A stretch of 64,000 nt of DNA from Planctomycetota bacterium (GTDB lineage Bacteria > Planctomycetota > UBA1135 > UBA2386), in the NCBI GenBank assembly GCA_016713175.1, contig JADJPQ010000011.1, forward strand, positions 186,001-250,000, in the 5' to 3' direction. The notes below the pieces were generated by a model. It saw only the letters and a program-made list of their open reading frames with translations, ran no database searches and was not told where the DNA came from. Each line of letters opens with the position of its first letter. The stretch's first letter is position 1. Made by a program: the position numbers and the translations under genes. Shown here one piece after another: positions 8,739 to 16,722 of the stretch.

Positions 8739-10643
8739 ATGAACCAACCGAGCCCAGATCGGAACTTCCGACGCAGGTTTGCGCCCGCGGTATTGGCCGC
8801 CCTGCTGGCCGTCGGCGCCACATCCCAGTGCCCCAACGGCCCCGTGTTCGGCCCGTTGACGACGTTCCAGCCGTTCACGCAGGAAGTGAACTGCCTCGTG
8901 ACCGCGGACCTCGACGGCGACGGCGACCTGGACCTCGTCGCGGGGGCGGCCGCGAACGCGGCCTGCGTGCTGCGCAATGATGGAGCGGCCGGCTTCGTCG
9001 CCCAGCCGCTGATCCCGCTGCCGAACATCGCGTTGGGCATGTGCCCCGGCGACTTCGACGGCGACGGCCGCATCGACCTCGCGACCTGTGGCCGTGCATC
9101 CGTGACGACGACGCCACGGACCTACCAGGGCGTGGTCAACGTGCTGTTCAACACCACGCCCGCCAGTTCGAACACCATGACGTTCGCCGCACCGATGGTG
9201 CTGCCACTGGGCGTTCCGAGTCAGTCCGGTTCGATCGGCAGCCAGATCGCGACGGCGGATCTCGATGCCGACGGCGTGCTCGACTTCGCGGTCGCGGACC
9301 TGAACACCGCCAACGTCTGGATCCTGCTCGGCCAGGGCACCGGGGGTAGGCCGCGCGGCACCTGGGGCACGGCCGTGCCGTTCGGCGTCCTCCGCGGGCT
9401 GCAGCTGGACATCGAGATTGCCGACTTCGACCGCGACGGCGCGCCGGACCTGGCACTGCTGAACATGGGCGACGGGACCCCGGGTGTGGTCACGCTGATG
9501 CGCGGCCAGACCGGTGCCGGCGGCGAGCCGCTCGGCACCTTCGCGCGGATGACAGCCGTGCCGATGGCCACGTTGGCGTCGGGTCTGTGCGTGCGCGATC
9601 TCGACGCCGACGGACAGCTGGATCTCGCCGTGGCCGCGCGGGCCGGCGTGGCAATCGCCCGCGGCACCGGGCCGTTCGCATTTGCTGCGCCGGTGACGAC
9701 GGCGCTGAGCTACTGCGCGGACGTCGCCGCTGCCGATCTCGACTCCGACGGTCGCCTGGACCTGTTCGTGCCGCAGGAAGTTTCGTCGCTCGCCGGACCC
9801 AACGTCTCGGTGCTGCGCGACCTGGGGGCCGGCTTCGTCGCGCAGGGCTTCAACTTCAGCGTCGGCTACCCGAGGCGGGTCGCACTCGGCGACTTCGATG
9901 GCGACGGCATCACCGACGTCGCGACCGGCAAGATGTCCGGTGCGATCACGATCGCCCGCGGCACCTGCGGCCGGTCCGGCGCGGCGGTGGCGCTAGTGAC
10001 ACCGATCGGCGGCGAGACGTGGACGGTCGGCAACCAGGTCCTCATCGACTGGCTCACCACGGCGAACGTCGGCGACGTCGACGTCGAGTTGTCGCGCGAC
10101 GGCGGCCGCTCGTGGCAACTGCTGGCCGCCGGTGTCACGCAGCGCCCGCTGTCGTGGCGGGTCACGCCACCGAGCACGAACGAAGCGCTGGTGCGGGTGC
10201 GCCCGAGCAGCACCGCGTCGCCGACCAGCGTCAGTGCCACGACGTTCGTCGTGCGCGGCATTGGACTGGCGAACTCCACACCTACCGGCCCGGGCTGCGG
10301 GACGCCGGCACCGACGTTCCGCAGCGACGTGCCCGCGCTCGGCATGCGCGTGGACCTCGAACTACGCGGCGGCCTGCCGAACGCCCTCGCCGCCTTCTTC
10401 GTGTCGCTGCCCACGACGATGGGCACACCGATCGGCAACGGCTGCACCGTGTGGCTCGACCTGCCCAGCATCGTGATGCTGGGCAGTGGCCTCACCGACG
10501 CGCAAGGTGGCGCTGCCGGCGTGCTGCGCGTGCCAGGCAGCCCCCTGCTGCAGGGTGCGACCCTGCCGGCCCAGGCGCTCGTGCTGCAGGGCACCGTCGC
10601 ACTGCAGCTGTCCAACGCGGTCGACCTGGAGTTCGGGCTCTGA
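8739..10643 (+). CDS. Secreted FG-GAP/VCBS repeat protein
   Basis: This 634-residue protein starts at ATG 8739, which gives a basic N terminus and signal peptide (RRRFAPAVLAALLAVGATSQ). At least seven calcium-binding-type repeats carry D-x-D-x-D-G-x-x-D cores (DLDGDGDLDLVAG, DFDGDGRIDLAT, DLDADGVLDFAVAD, DFDRDGAPDLAL, DLDADGQLDLAVA, DLDSDGRLDLFV, DFDGDGITDVATG), as in integrin-like beta-propellers. An Ig-like domain follows (TPIGGETWTVGNQVLIDW, about residues 420-510). The last ~120 residues (GPGCGTPAPTF ... LEFGL) are the shared C-terminal module. The role is probably cell surface or extracellular binding; no enzyme motif is seen. Confidence 0.85.
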   Translation: MNQPSPDRNFRRRFAPAVLAALLAVGATSQCPNGPVFGPLTTFQPFTQEVNCLVTADLDGDGDLDLVAGAAANAACVLRNDGAAGFVAQPLIPLPNIALGMCPGDFDGDGRIDLATCGRASVTTTPRTYQGVVNVLFNTTPASSNTMTFAAPMVLPLGVPSQSGSIGSQIATADLDADGVLDFAVADLNTANVWILLGQGTGGRPRGTWGTAVPFGVLRGLQLDIEIADFDRDGAPDLALLNMGDGTPGVVTLMRGQTGAGGEPLGTFARMTAVPMATLASGLCVRDLDADGQLDLAVAARAGVAIARGTGPFAFAAPVTTALSYCADVAAADLDSDGRLDLFVPQEVSSLAGPNVSVLRDLGAGFVAQGFNFSVGYPRRVALGDFDGDGITDVATGKMSGAITIARGTCGRSGAAVALVTPIGGETWTVGNQVLIDWLTTANVGDVDVELSRDGGRSWQLLAAGVTQRPLSWRVTPPSTNEALVRVRPSSTASPTSVSATTFVVRGIGLANSTPTGPGCGTPAPTFRSDVPALGMRVDLELRGGLPNALAAFFVSLPTTMGTPIGNGCTVWLDLPSIVMLGSGLTDAQGGAAGVLRVPGSPLLQGATLPAQALVLQGTVALQLSNAVDLEFGL

Positions 10644-10929
10644 CCGCAGCACGACCGCAGGATCGCCTCACACGACATGGGGCTCGCTCCGTGCTCGGCG
10701 CGGCCGCGGCCGAAGCCGACACACTCCCCAGCGACGCGGCCGCCGGCCTCGGTGCTGCGATCCGCTTCGGGGCCGCGCAGTGGATCGCACTGCGGCCTTA
10801 CCGGCCCCTGACGCCCGCGGACCCGCGGGTGGGTAGGCCTGCGTCCGCGATGCGGAACCCACACGCGCTCCTCCTCTCCGCCATCCGGTTCCTCGTCGCG
10901 TTGCCGGCGCCGCCGCGCGCCGCCGGGTC

Positions 10930-11345
10930 GTTGGCATGCGCGCCCTTCGCGAACTCACCCGGCGGCAGCAGCACGGAGATCGTGGCGGTCAGCGGACCAA
11001 CCTGCGGCCGGCCATCGCGACGTTCCGGACCTCGCCGGTCTGCGGCGCCGCGAACTCCTCGAGTTGCGAGTCCGGGCCCGGGCCGAGCGGGATCAGCCCG
11101 AGCTGTGGCATCAGCACGAACTGGCGGTAGGCGGGGTTGGCCGCGATGCGGGCCATGGCGTCGCGCCAGCCGGGCTCGTGGTCGTCGATCGTGAGGTGCC
11201 GCAGCATCGCCGCGGCGTCCGCCGCTTCGCCATGTCGGCGATGGTCCGTGGGCCGGGGCCGCCGCCGCGCAGGACGCGCGCCAGATCGTCGGCGAACGCG
11301 GTAGCCGAGTGGTGACGGCGTTTCCGGTCCTTCGCCAGCACAGTC
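10930..11345 (-). pseudogene. Decayed serine/threonine kinase-SUMF1 fusion gene
   Basis: Three out-of-frame pieces lie in the order expected of planctomycete kinase/formylglycine-generating-enzyme-like fusions. About 11,341-11,258 encodes the end of a kinase C-lobe (LAKDRKRRHHSATAFADDLARVL), resembling EKDRKRRYDTPNGFAEDIARFL in the kinase at 16,723. About 11,205-10,990 encodes WRDAMARIAANPAYRQFVLMPQLGLIPLGPGPDS followed by EEFAAPQTGE, a segment that typically precedes the SUMF1 domain. After a TGA and a frame change, about 10,985-10,935 encodes VLLPPGEFAKGAHANDP, like the SUMF1 start 'VLLPGGTFxMGAQ'. The kinase domain and most of SUMF1 are missing. I see no other gene in 10,644-11,476. Confidence 0.6.
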
Positions 11346-11476
11346 GTCGGCAAGCGAGTAGCCGACGTTGCGTTCGCCGAGTTCGCGCCTGCGATCGAGT
11401 GCGGCTTCGGCGACGGGGAACCCAGGACCTTACCGTAACCTGCGCTCGAGCACGCCCTGAGTCGGCCGCGAGCCAC

Positions 11477-12361
11477 TCAGCGGATCGGGCGCACGCTCTC
11501 GACGTTCAGCTGGTAGATGTCGATGCAATAGCCGTCCCGGACCGTTTCGCTGATTTGGAGCGTGCCGACGATGCACATCGGTTCGAAGTGGTGATCGGTG
11601 GTCAGGCCCTCGGGTAGCACGCAGCGCACCAGGCCATGGATGTCGGGTGGCGTGCCGTAGCAGCAGGCCCACAGCGACTGCACGAGCAGGAACTCATGCA
11701 TGTCGTCGACCTCGTCGATCGGCAGCATGAACCCGGTCATCAGCACCTTCTTGCCCGCCAGCGCCTTCACTTCGGGTGGCATGCCCTCGAGCCCTTTGGT
11801 GTAGGTCCAGGCCGACAGGTCGGCGAAGTCGATCCGGTCCTTGATGCCGGGGAACTTGCCGTCGAGCACCCACTTCGACAGCGTCCGTTCGGCGGCGAGC
11901 ATGGCTTCGGCGCTGCGGGCGGCCCGCAGGTCCTCGGAGGAAGTGCCGGCCGGATGTTCGCGCTTGGGCCTGGACTCGTTCTTGGCCTCCGGATTGCCGG
12001 TGGCCTTGCCAACCCTCGGCGGCGCCGGCTCGGTCTTCGGCGGTTTCGCCGGCGGCGTCGGCTTTGGGTCCTGGACGACGGTCGTCACCGGCGCCATGCC
12101 GGCGTGGGCACCGGCGACCGGCGTCCTTGGATCGGTCGGTGCGGAACGCGTCCACGCGACTGCGAACGTGACCCCGATGCCAAGCAACACGGTGGCTGCG
12201 GCGCCGAGGTGCCGCCATGGCAGGCCGAGGTTGCGGCGCTCGGCCTCGCCGATCCGCTGCAGGATCGTCGCCGTACGATCGGGTGGCGTCGCGCGCCCGG
12301 ACAGTTCTTCCAGCGCCAGGTCGAGATTGCGTTCCCGCACAGCTTCCCATCGATCGTTCAT
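11477..12361 (-). CDS. Anti-sigma-like membrane protein with a C-terminal DUF3299 domain
   Basis: This 294-residue protein starts at ATG 12361, overlapping the stop of the sigma-factor gene as ATGA, so it is probably translationally coupled. Residues 1-60 are cytoplasmic-looking (NDRWEAVRERNLDLALEEL ... RIGEAERRN). One transmembrane helix follows at about 60-78 (HLGAAATVLLGIGVTFAVAW), then a Pro/Lys-rich linker. The final ~110 residues match the DUF3299 pattern: GKKVLMTGFMLPIDEVDD, HEFLLVQSLWACCYGTPPDI, and a final strand with EPMCIVGTL ... YCIDIYQLNVESV. The layout resembles an anti-sigma factor whose extracytoplasmic sensor is DUF3299. No zinc-finger HxxxCxxC motif is present. The regulatory role is inferred from gene order. 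Confidence 0.7.
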   Translation of the reverse strand: MNDRWEAVRERNLDLALEELSGRATPPDRTATILQRIGEAERRNLGLPWRHLGAAATVLLGIGVTFAVAWTRSAPTDPRTPVAGAHAGMAPVTTVVQDPKPTPPAKPPKTEPAPPRVGKATGNPEAKNESRPKREHPAGTSSEDLRAARSAEAMLAAERTLSKWVLDGKFPGIKDRIDFADLSAWTYTKGLEGMPPEVKALAGKKVLMTGFMLPIDEVDDMHEFLLVQSLWACCYGTPPDIHGLVRCVLPEGLTTDHHFEPMCIVGTLQISETVRDGYCIDIYQLNVESVRPIR

Positions 12362-12951
12362 GGTTTCTGGTCTCCTCGTGCCGTCGCCGCCAGCGTTCGT
12401 TCGATGCACTGCCGCAGCAGCTGCCGGGCGCGGCCCAGCAGCGACTTGATGCCTTCGTCGCCGAGGCCGAGCTGCGCGGCGATCTCGGCGCGGGTCTGTC
12501 CCTCGACGTGAACGCCTTCGATGGCCAGCCGGGCCCGCTCCGGCAACCGCAGCAGGCACCGGCGCAGCGCGTCGAGTCGTGCGTCGCCGTAGAGCGATGG
12601 TTCGGTGCACGCGAGCTGTTCGACGGCATCGGCCCACTCGGCCGAAGGCGGTTGCCGGCGAGCGCGCCGGCGGGCGGCGATCAACAGGTTGCGGGCGATC
12701 CCGCGCAGGAAGGCTGCCGGCGCGGCGATGCGTTCACCGCGGCGCTGGTGTTCGGCGAACCGCACGAACGCCTCCTGCATCAGATCGTCGGCCTCGTCCG
12801 GATCGGCGCCGAGCAGCCGCAGATGCCGCCAGAGCGTGTGCTGCTGCGCGCGGATGAACGCAGCCAAGTCGGCGCTGCCGGCGGTGCGATCGTCCGCCGG
12901 GATCGGCGTCGGACTCGCGGCTTCGGCACGCGGTGGCTGCAGGCTCGTCAT
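12358..12951 (-). CDS. ECF-family RNA polymerase sigma factor
   Basis: This 197-residue protein contains sigma-70 region 2 (RLLGADPDEADDLMQEAFVRFAEHQ ... AAFLRGIARNLLIAARRRARR, about residues 45-105) and region 4 (LRRCLLRLPERARLAIEGVHVEGQTRAEIAAQLGLGDEGIKSLLGRARQLLRQCI, about 130-185). It would direct core RNA polymerase to a specific promoter set. It overlaps the downstream membrane gene by ATGA, the usual arrangement for a sigma factor with its own anti-sigma factor. Its ATG at 12951 follows about 130 bp of unremarkable sequence. Confidence 0.92.
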   Translation of the reverse strand: MTSLQPPRAEAASPTPIPADDRTAGSADLAAFIRAQQHTLWRHLRLLGADPDEADDLMQEAFVRFAEHQRRGERIAAPAAFLRGIARNLLIAARRRARRQPPSAEWADAVEQLACTEPSLYGDARLDALRRCLLRLPERARLAIEGVHVEGQTRAEIAAQLGLGDEGIKSLLGRARQLLRQCIERTLAATARGDQKP

Positions 12952-13118
12952 CGCTGGCTCAGTGCCGGGATACCGGGTTCCGGGGGCAGCGAACCGGGAA
13001 ACCGGTCGCGAGCGCCGTGACCATGGGCCGATCGCCGTCAGGAGCGCCAGGACTCGGTAGGGACGGCAACAACGCTAGCCGACGTGGGAGTCTGCGCCTG
13101 CTGCCGGACAACCCGAGG

Positions 13119-13205
13119 GGACAAGTGAAACAACGGGGATTCTCGCCGAGCAGGTGGTGGAGCGAAGGCGGTCGTTGCGGCGACCCCGGCGGTTGGTGGC
13201 GGGGC
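13119..13205. repeat. Terminal unit of an IS91-like element (copy 1)
   Basis: About 87 bp beginning GGGGACAAGTGAAACAACGG and continuing through GGTGGTGGAGCGAAGGCGG and CCCCGGCGGTTGGTG. It matches the unit at 32,216-32,310 closely over its whole length, and a degraded piece near 4,905. It lies next to, and on the 3' side of, the transposase remnant at 13,216-13,687, the position expected of an element end. The region between it and the sigma gene (12,952-13,118) shows nothing recognisable. Confidence 0.6.
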
Positions 13206-13215
13206 AGTGGTCCCT

Positions 13216-13687
13216 GAAGTCGGGACATGCCCTGGATCTGGCACGGCGTACAAGGCGCCACCGCTGGGCGGCGTTCATGGCCGCGCCAAGACCGTGAACC
13301 AGGGTCCGTTCAAGATCGGACGAAGTGCACCGAACGTCGTGGCGGCGCCCTTGCCGGAGCGGGCTCCGGCGGTTCGGCAGGCAGGCCGAGGTGGTGGAGG
13401 ATCTTCTGGACGGCGACTTGATCGCTGATGAACGTCAACAGGCGCCGCTGACCACCGCAGTGGCCGCAGTGCAGGGCATCGGCGAGGAATACTCGCATTT
13501 TGGAGTTCGGCCCAGAGGTCGTACCGACGCCGACGTTAGCCGTGTTCTCGGGGGGCGCGGAAGTCTGGCCTGGTCGGTTTGTTCGGCGAGGCCTCGGCGG
13601 GTTGCTGTTCGGCGGGAGACGCGACGGTGCCTGCTGGTTCCGGTTCGGGGGCAGGCGGGAGATCCACGGCCTGGTGCACACATCGCG
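13216..13687 (-). mobile_element. IS91-family transposase, 3' remnant (copy 1)
   Basis: The minus strand encodes the C-terminal end of an IS91-type (Y1/HUH) transposase. There is WAEL, then after a frame break RVFLADALHCGHCGGQRRLLTF, and QKILHHLGLPAEPPEPAPARAPP; the CxxCGG zinc-ribbon-like motif followed by 'ILxHLGLPxEPP' is characteristic of this family. The N-terminal and catalytic parts are absent and the frame is broken between WAEL and RVFL (codons 'CTCCAAAATGCG' here against 'CTCCAAGAGCGC' in the 28.2-kb copy). Its upstream edge, at the text CACATCGC near 13,680-13,687, is the point where homology to the copies at 28.2 and 38.5 kb stops. Confidence 0.75.
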
Positions 13688-13748
13688 AACTCGGGAACGA
13701 CTGCGCCACCGGCGGCAGCGGGGGCGAGGACGGACGTGACGGTTCCAT
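13683..13748 (-). pseudogene. thiC: 5' stub of a riboswitch-controlled gene, probably thiC, cut by the IS91-type remnant
   Basis: An ATG at 13748 lies about 8 nt after the TPP riboswitch. It opens a frame encoding 22 codons ending in SFPSSR, after which the text becomes IS91-remnant sequence (CVHQA...). ThiC (phosphomethylpyrimidine synthase) has a conserved FPNSRKVY-like motif about 20-30 residues from its start, so FPSSR at residues 18-22 fits a ThiC N terminus interrupted at exactly that motif. No further ThiC sequence is found on the other side of the remnant. The identity is an inference from the short motif plus the riboswitch; another thiamine gene is possible. Confidence 0.45.
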
Positions 13749-13754
13749 GGCTGC

Positions 13755-13845
13755 CGTTTCCTACGCCGGCATGATCCGGATCAGGTTCGAGGGGTGCATC
13801 TCAGCCGGCGCACCCGCGCCGACGCCCCCAGGCAGGAGGAACGAC
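13755..13845 (-). promoter_or_regulatory. TPP riboswitch (THI element)
   Basis: Read on the minus strand, the region contains the hallmark TPP aptamer segments in order: a hairpin CGGCGC-GGGU-GCGCCG, then GCTGAGATGCACCC, then GAACCTGATCCGGAT, then CATGCCGGCGTAGGAAA. A closing stem can form between TTCCT (about 13,841-13,845) and AGGAA at the 3' end (about 13,757). The AGGAA of that stem is also the best ribosome binding site for the ATG at 13748, so TPP binding would be expected to block translation. The gene it controlled is now only a stub. Confidence 0.92.
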
Positions 13846-13956
13846 GGGATCGGGGATCGGCGGCGGTGGCGCAAGGGCGAGATCTCCACGATCTCGACGA
13901 AGTAGACTCGGCTTGGTCGGTGCGCGTCGGTTCACCCCGGTCAGGCGACGCCGGGA

Positions 13957-15360
13957 TCAGTAGACGTCCAGGGTCGCCGGGGTGCTCAGCTCCACGGTAC
14001 TCCCGGCGGTGATGCAGACCGCCTGCCACACGATCTTGCACGGGAACGGGATCGACCCGAGGCTCAGGTTCGAATAGCCATTGTTGACCCAGAAGGAGGC
14101 CGCGTAACCGGTGATGTACTCGTCGGGGAAGTGCAGGTTGGCGTAGCCGAGCGACGGTGCGACGCTGTTTGCGGCCATCGAATCGAAGCGGGCGAACACT
14201 GCGGTGATGATCCCGGGTGAGTACACGTCGATCAGCACCGGACTGTTGGTCGCCACCTGATGTTGCTGCGGTTCGACGGTGAACTGGCGCGGGAACGCGG
14301 TCGCGAGGGCGTTGATGAAGCTCGGCACGCCACCGCTCGACGGCGGTAGCAGGCCGATCTGCGTTCCGGTCGTTGCGCCGAACCAGCACGAACTGCCGAG
14401 CGTTGCGCAACCGCGCTGCAGAATCGAGCCGCCGCCGCCGGTCGTCACGACGCTGCAGCCGGTCATCGTCTCGCCGGTGAACGCCAGGGCCGGCACCGTC
14501 ACTGCCACGGTGTTCGAACACAGCATCACGATCTGGGGCGGGCTGTTGTAGTCGATGTCGAGTCCCTCGAGATCCTGGATCGATCCAAGGCACGCCCAGG
14601 TGGCGTCGCTGACGACCGCGTTGCCGAGGAAGGCATCCATCTGGGCCTCGGTGTAGATCACGTGCACGCTGTTGGCCCACACGGTCTGCACGCAGAAGTT
14701 CGCGGCCCACTGGATCGCTGGTGGGGCGATCCACAACACATCGCCGTCGCGGACGAACACCTCGTTGCAGCCGCAGCTGACGACCGCATCGGTATCGAGC
14801 GAGAAGAAGATGCCGTAGTGGATGTCACCGGCGATCGCGTCGACATCCACGATCGAGCCGACCGGCATGCCAAGCGCGGTCACAACCTGCTCCATGGTCA
14901 GGAAGTACTCGACCTGGCCGTCGAAGCCGCTGCTGTCGCGAACGATGCGGGCGGTGTCGCCGGGGCGGATGGCAGGCGCGCCGCTGACGCCGGGCTGCAT
15001 CGCCGCCGAAGGCGAGAAGAACACGGTACGCTGGTTGGTGGGTCCGATCGGCGCCAGCATCCAGTGCAGCGCGTCGATCGTCCCGAACAGCGTCGGGTTC
15101 CAGGTGGCGGTGTCGCCGTTCTCGTCACCTGCCATCGTCCCGTAGCAGGTTCGTGGCGCCCATTTCTCGGCGGAGAGTCCCATGCAGCCACCGAAGTCGA
15201 TCATCGCGACCTCGTTGGGTCGCAGGGTCTTCAATGCGGTGCCGCCACTGCCGGACAGCGTCTGCTCCGTCTGGCTGGTGGTGAACAGAAACGGGGACTG
15301 GGCCGCGACCGTCGGCAGGCCCAGGCAGAGAAGCAGGACGCAAGGGAGTCGAGTGGTCAT
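13957..15360 (-). CDS. Secreted protein of unknown function
   Basis: This 467-residue protein starts at ATG 15360, chosen for its signal peptide (TRLPCVLLLCLGLPTVAAQ). I do not recognise a named domain. Visible features are an N-terminal region with LRPNEVAMIDFGGCMGLSAEKW, a cysteine-bearing CGCNEVFVRDGD, and a C-terminal half rich in Ser, Thr and Gly with CATLGSSCWFG. Several pairs of cysteines suggest disulfides outside the cytoplasm. It ends in TLDVY, and lacks the clear shared C-terminal module of its neighbours. It is followed downstream (minus strand) by the riboswitch region; the 97-bp gap contains a small inverted repeat CGAGAT...ATCTCG. Confidence 0.65.
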   Translation of the reverse strand: MTTRLPCVLLLCLGLPTVAAQSPFLFTTSQTEQTLSGSGGTALKTLRPNEVAMIDFGGCMGLSAEKWAPRTCYGTMAGDENGDTATWNPTLFGTIDALHWMLAPIGPTNQRTVFFSPSAAMQPGVSGAPAIRPGDTARIVRDSSGFDGQVEYFLTMEQVVTALGMPVGSIVDVDAIAGDIHYGIFFSLDTDAVVSCGCNEVFVRDGDVLWIAPPAIQWAANFCVQTVWANSVHVIYTEAQMDAFLGNAVVSDATWACLGSIQDLEGLDIDYNSPPQIVMLCSNTVAVTVPALAFTGETMTGCSVVTTGGGGSILQRGCATLGSSCWFGATTGTQIGLLPPSSGGVPSFINALATAFPRQFTVEPQQHQVATNSPVLIDVYSPGIITAVFARFDSMAANSVAPSLGYANLHFPDEYITGYAASFWVNNGYSNLSLGSIPFPCKIVWQAVCITAGSTVELSTPATLDVY

Positions 15361-15526
15361 CGTGTGGTTCTTGGGTGGCTTGCTCTTGCAAGGGTGCTTC
15401 ACGCTGGATCGCACGCGCTTGGCGCCGATATGCGCGGGCGACCAGATGGCGAGGTACGGCCGGACCAGGCGGCGAGGCTTGATGGCTTCGGTGGCGGAAG
15501 GCCGAACCAACCGGCATCCTGCTGGC

Positions 15527-15844
15527 GTGCCGACCGTCGCGCTCGTGTCGCCGACCACCTGGGATCGCCGTCAGCTGGCGCACTTGCGGGCGCGGGGGAC
15601 GACGTTCGAGTTCGTGATGATCGGGCCCGACGATGTCGAGGTCGCCGTTGACTTCGACCCGGTCGCGTGGCTCGCCGAACAGAAGGAACAGCGGCGCGGG
15701 CGGTTGGACGGGGTGTTCAGTTCGTCGGATCATCCGGGTGCGGCGCTTGCGGCGGCGCTGGCGCGCGAACTGGGGTTGCCGGGGCCGGATCCGGTGGCGG
15801 TGCTCGGGGCGGCGCACAAGGCGGAGGCGAGGCGGCGCCATGAC
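15527..15844 (+). pseudogene. N-terminal fragment of an ATP-grasp family protein
   Basis: About 106 residues from a GTG at 15527 look like the pre-ATP-grasp domain of a carboxylate-amine ligase-type protein: VALVSPTTWDRR ... then GVFSSSDHPGAALAAALARE, LGLPGPDPVAVL and AAHKAEARR. In intact relatives 'DHPGxLLAAxLAxELGLPGPSPxAVLxCxHK' precedes the ATP-binding core. Here the family match stops at about 15,835-15,844, where the opposite strand becomes an IS91 transposase fragment. The ATP-grasp domain itself is absent, so the gene is truncated and presumably dead. Confidence 0.6.
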
Positions 15845-15951
15845 GCGGCGGGAGCGAACGCGCCGAAGGAGTGGACCAGTTTCCTGCGCGGACGCGGGAC
15901 CAAGGCCGCGAGTCGTTCGAGGAAGGTGAGCGGGTCGAGGACGACACTCAT
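15835..15951 (-). mobile_element. Internal fragment of an IS91-family transposase
   Basis: The minus strand encodes SVVLDPLTFLERLAALVPRP followed by RRKLVHSFGAFAPAASWRR. This fits the conserved IS91-type segment 'LxFDPLxFLERLAALVPRPRxxLxxYxGxxAPxAxWR' that lies upstream of the C-terminal CxxCGG region. Only this ~38-residue block is left. It abuts the truncated ATP-grasp gene on the other strand, so the two events are probably linked. Confidence 0.65.
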
Positions 15952-16018
15952 GGAGCCGTCGCGCCAGCACGCGGGAAGCGGCGATGTGCAGCTGCTCGCG
16001 CCTCGATATCCTGCCGGG

Positions 16019-16591
16019 ATGAGTCGCTCCTTCGACCAGCTGCTCCAAGCGATCCAGCACGGCGAAGCGGGTGCAGCCGACGAACTGCTGCCGCTGGTCT
16101 ACCAGCAGTTGCGTGCGCTCGCCGCGCGCGAGCTGGCGCGCGAACGGGCGGGCCACACGCTGCACGCCACGGCCCTGGTCCACGAGGCCTTCCTGCGTCT
16201 GTGCGGCACCACGAACGGGCGCTGGGCAGGCCTCGGCCACTTCCACGCCGCGGCCGCGGTGTCGATGCGCCGCATCCTGGTCGAAGCCGCGCGCGTGAGG
16301 GCGGCGCAGAAGCGGGGCGGTGGCTGGCAGCGGGTCACGTTGGCCGGCGTTGCGGCACCGGCCGAGTTCGATCGCGACCAGCTGTTGGACCTCGACGCGG
16401 CGCTCGCCGAACTCGCCAGCGAGGACCCCCGCAAGGCCAGGCTGGTCGAGCTGCGCTACTTCGCCGGCCTCGAACTCGAGGAGTGTGCGGCGGCGCTCGG
16501 GATCTCGCCGGCGACCGCCGACCGCGATTGGGCCTATGCCCGCGCCTGGTTGTTCGATCGCCTGCGGCGTGGGCACCGGCCGTTGGAGTGA
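16019..16591 (+). CDS. ECF-type RNA polymerase sigma factor (TIGR02999-like)
   Basis: This 190-residue protein has the planctomycete-type start 'FDQLLQAIQHGEAGAADELLPLVYQQLRALAARELARERAGHTL', cut here to the diagnostic parts LVYQQLRALAARELARE and LVHEAFLRLCG. It then has FHAAAAVSMRRILVEAARVR and region 4 (VELRYFAGLELEECAAALGISPATADRDWAYARAWLFDRL). It lies 131 bp upstream of, and in the same direction as, a kinase with TPR repeats; such sigma/kinase pairs recur in this phylum and suggest that the kinase controls sigma activity. The ATG at 16019 follows the ATP-grasp/IS91 debris. Confidence 0.92.
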   Translation: MSRSFDQLLQAIQHGEAGAADELLPLVYQQLRALAARELARERAGHTLHATALVHEAFLRLCGTTNGRWAGLGHFHAAAAVSMRRILVEAARVRAAQKRGGGWQRVTLAGVAAPAEFDRDQLLDLDAALAELASEDPRKARLVELRYFAGLELEECAAALGISPATADRDWAYARAWLFDRLRRGHRPLE

Positions 16592-16722
16592 GGTCGCGCG
16601 GCGGGTTCCCGGCGAGGTAGCCCGGGGATTTTCGTCGGCGGCGTGAGGCTCGGGGCGCCGCGAATGCGCATGGGGACAGCCGGGCCCGGCCGGGCCGGGC
16701 ATGATCCAACCCTGGCACGCCC

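Noticed and set aside
15361..15526. Start of the ATP-grasp fragment further upstream at the ATG near 15,482
   Set aside because: The added residues (ASVAEGRTNRHPAG) do not look like the family start; VPTVALVSP from the GTG at 15527 does.
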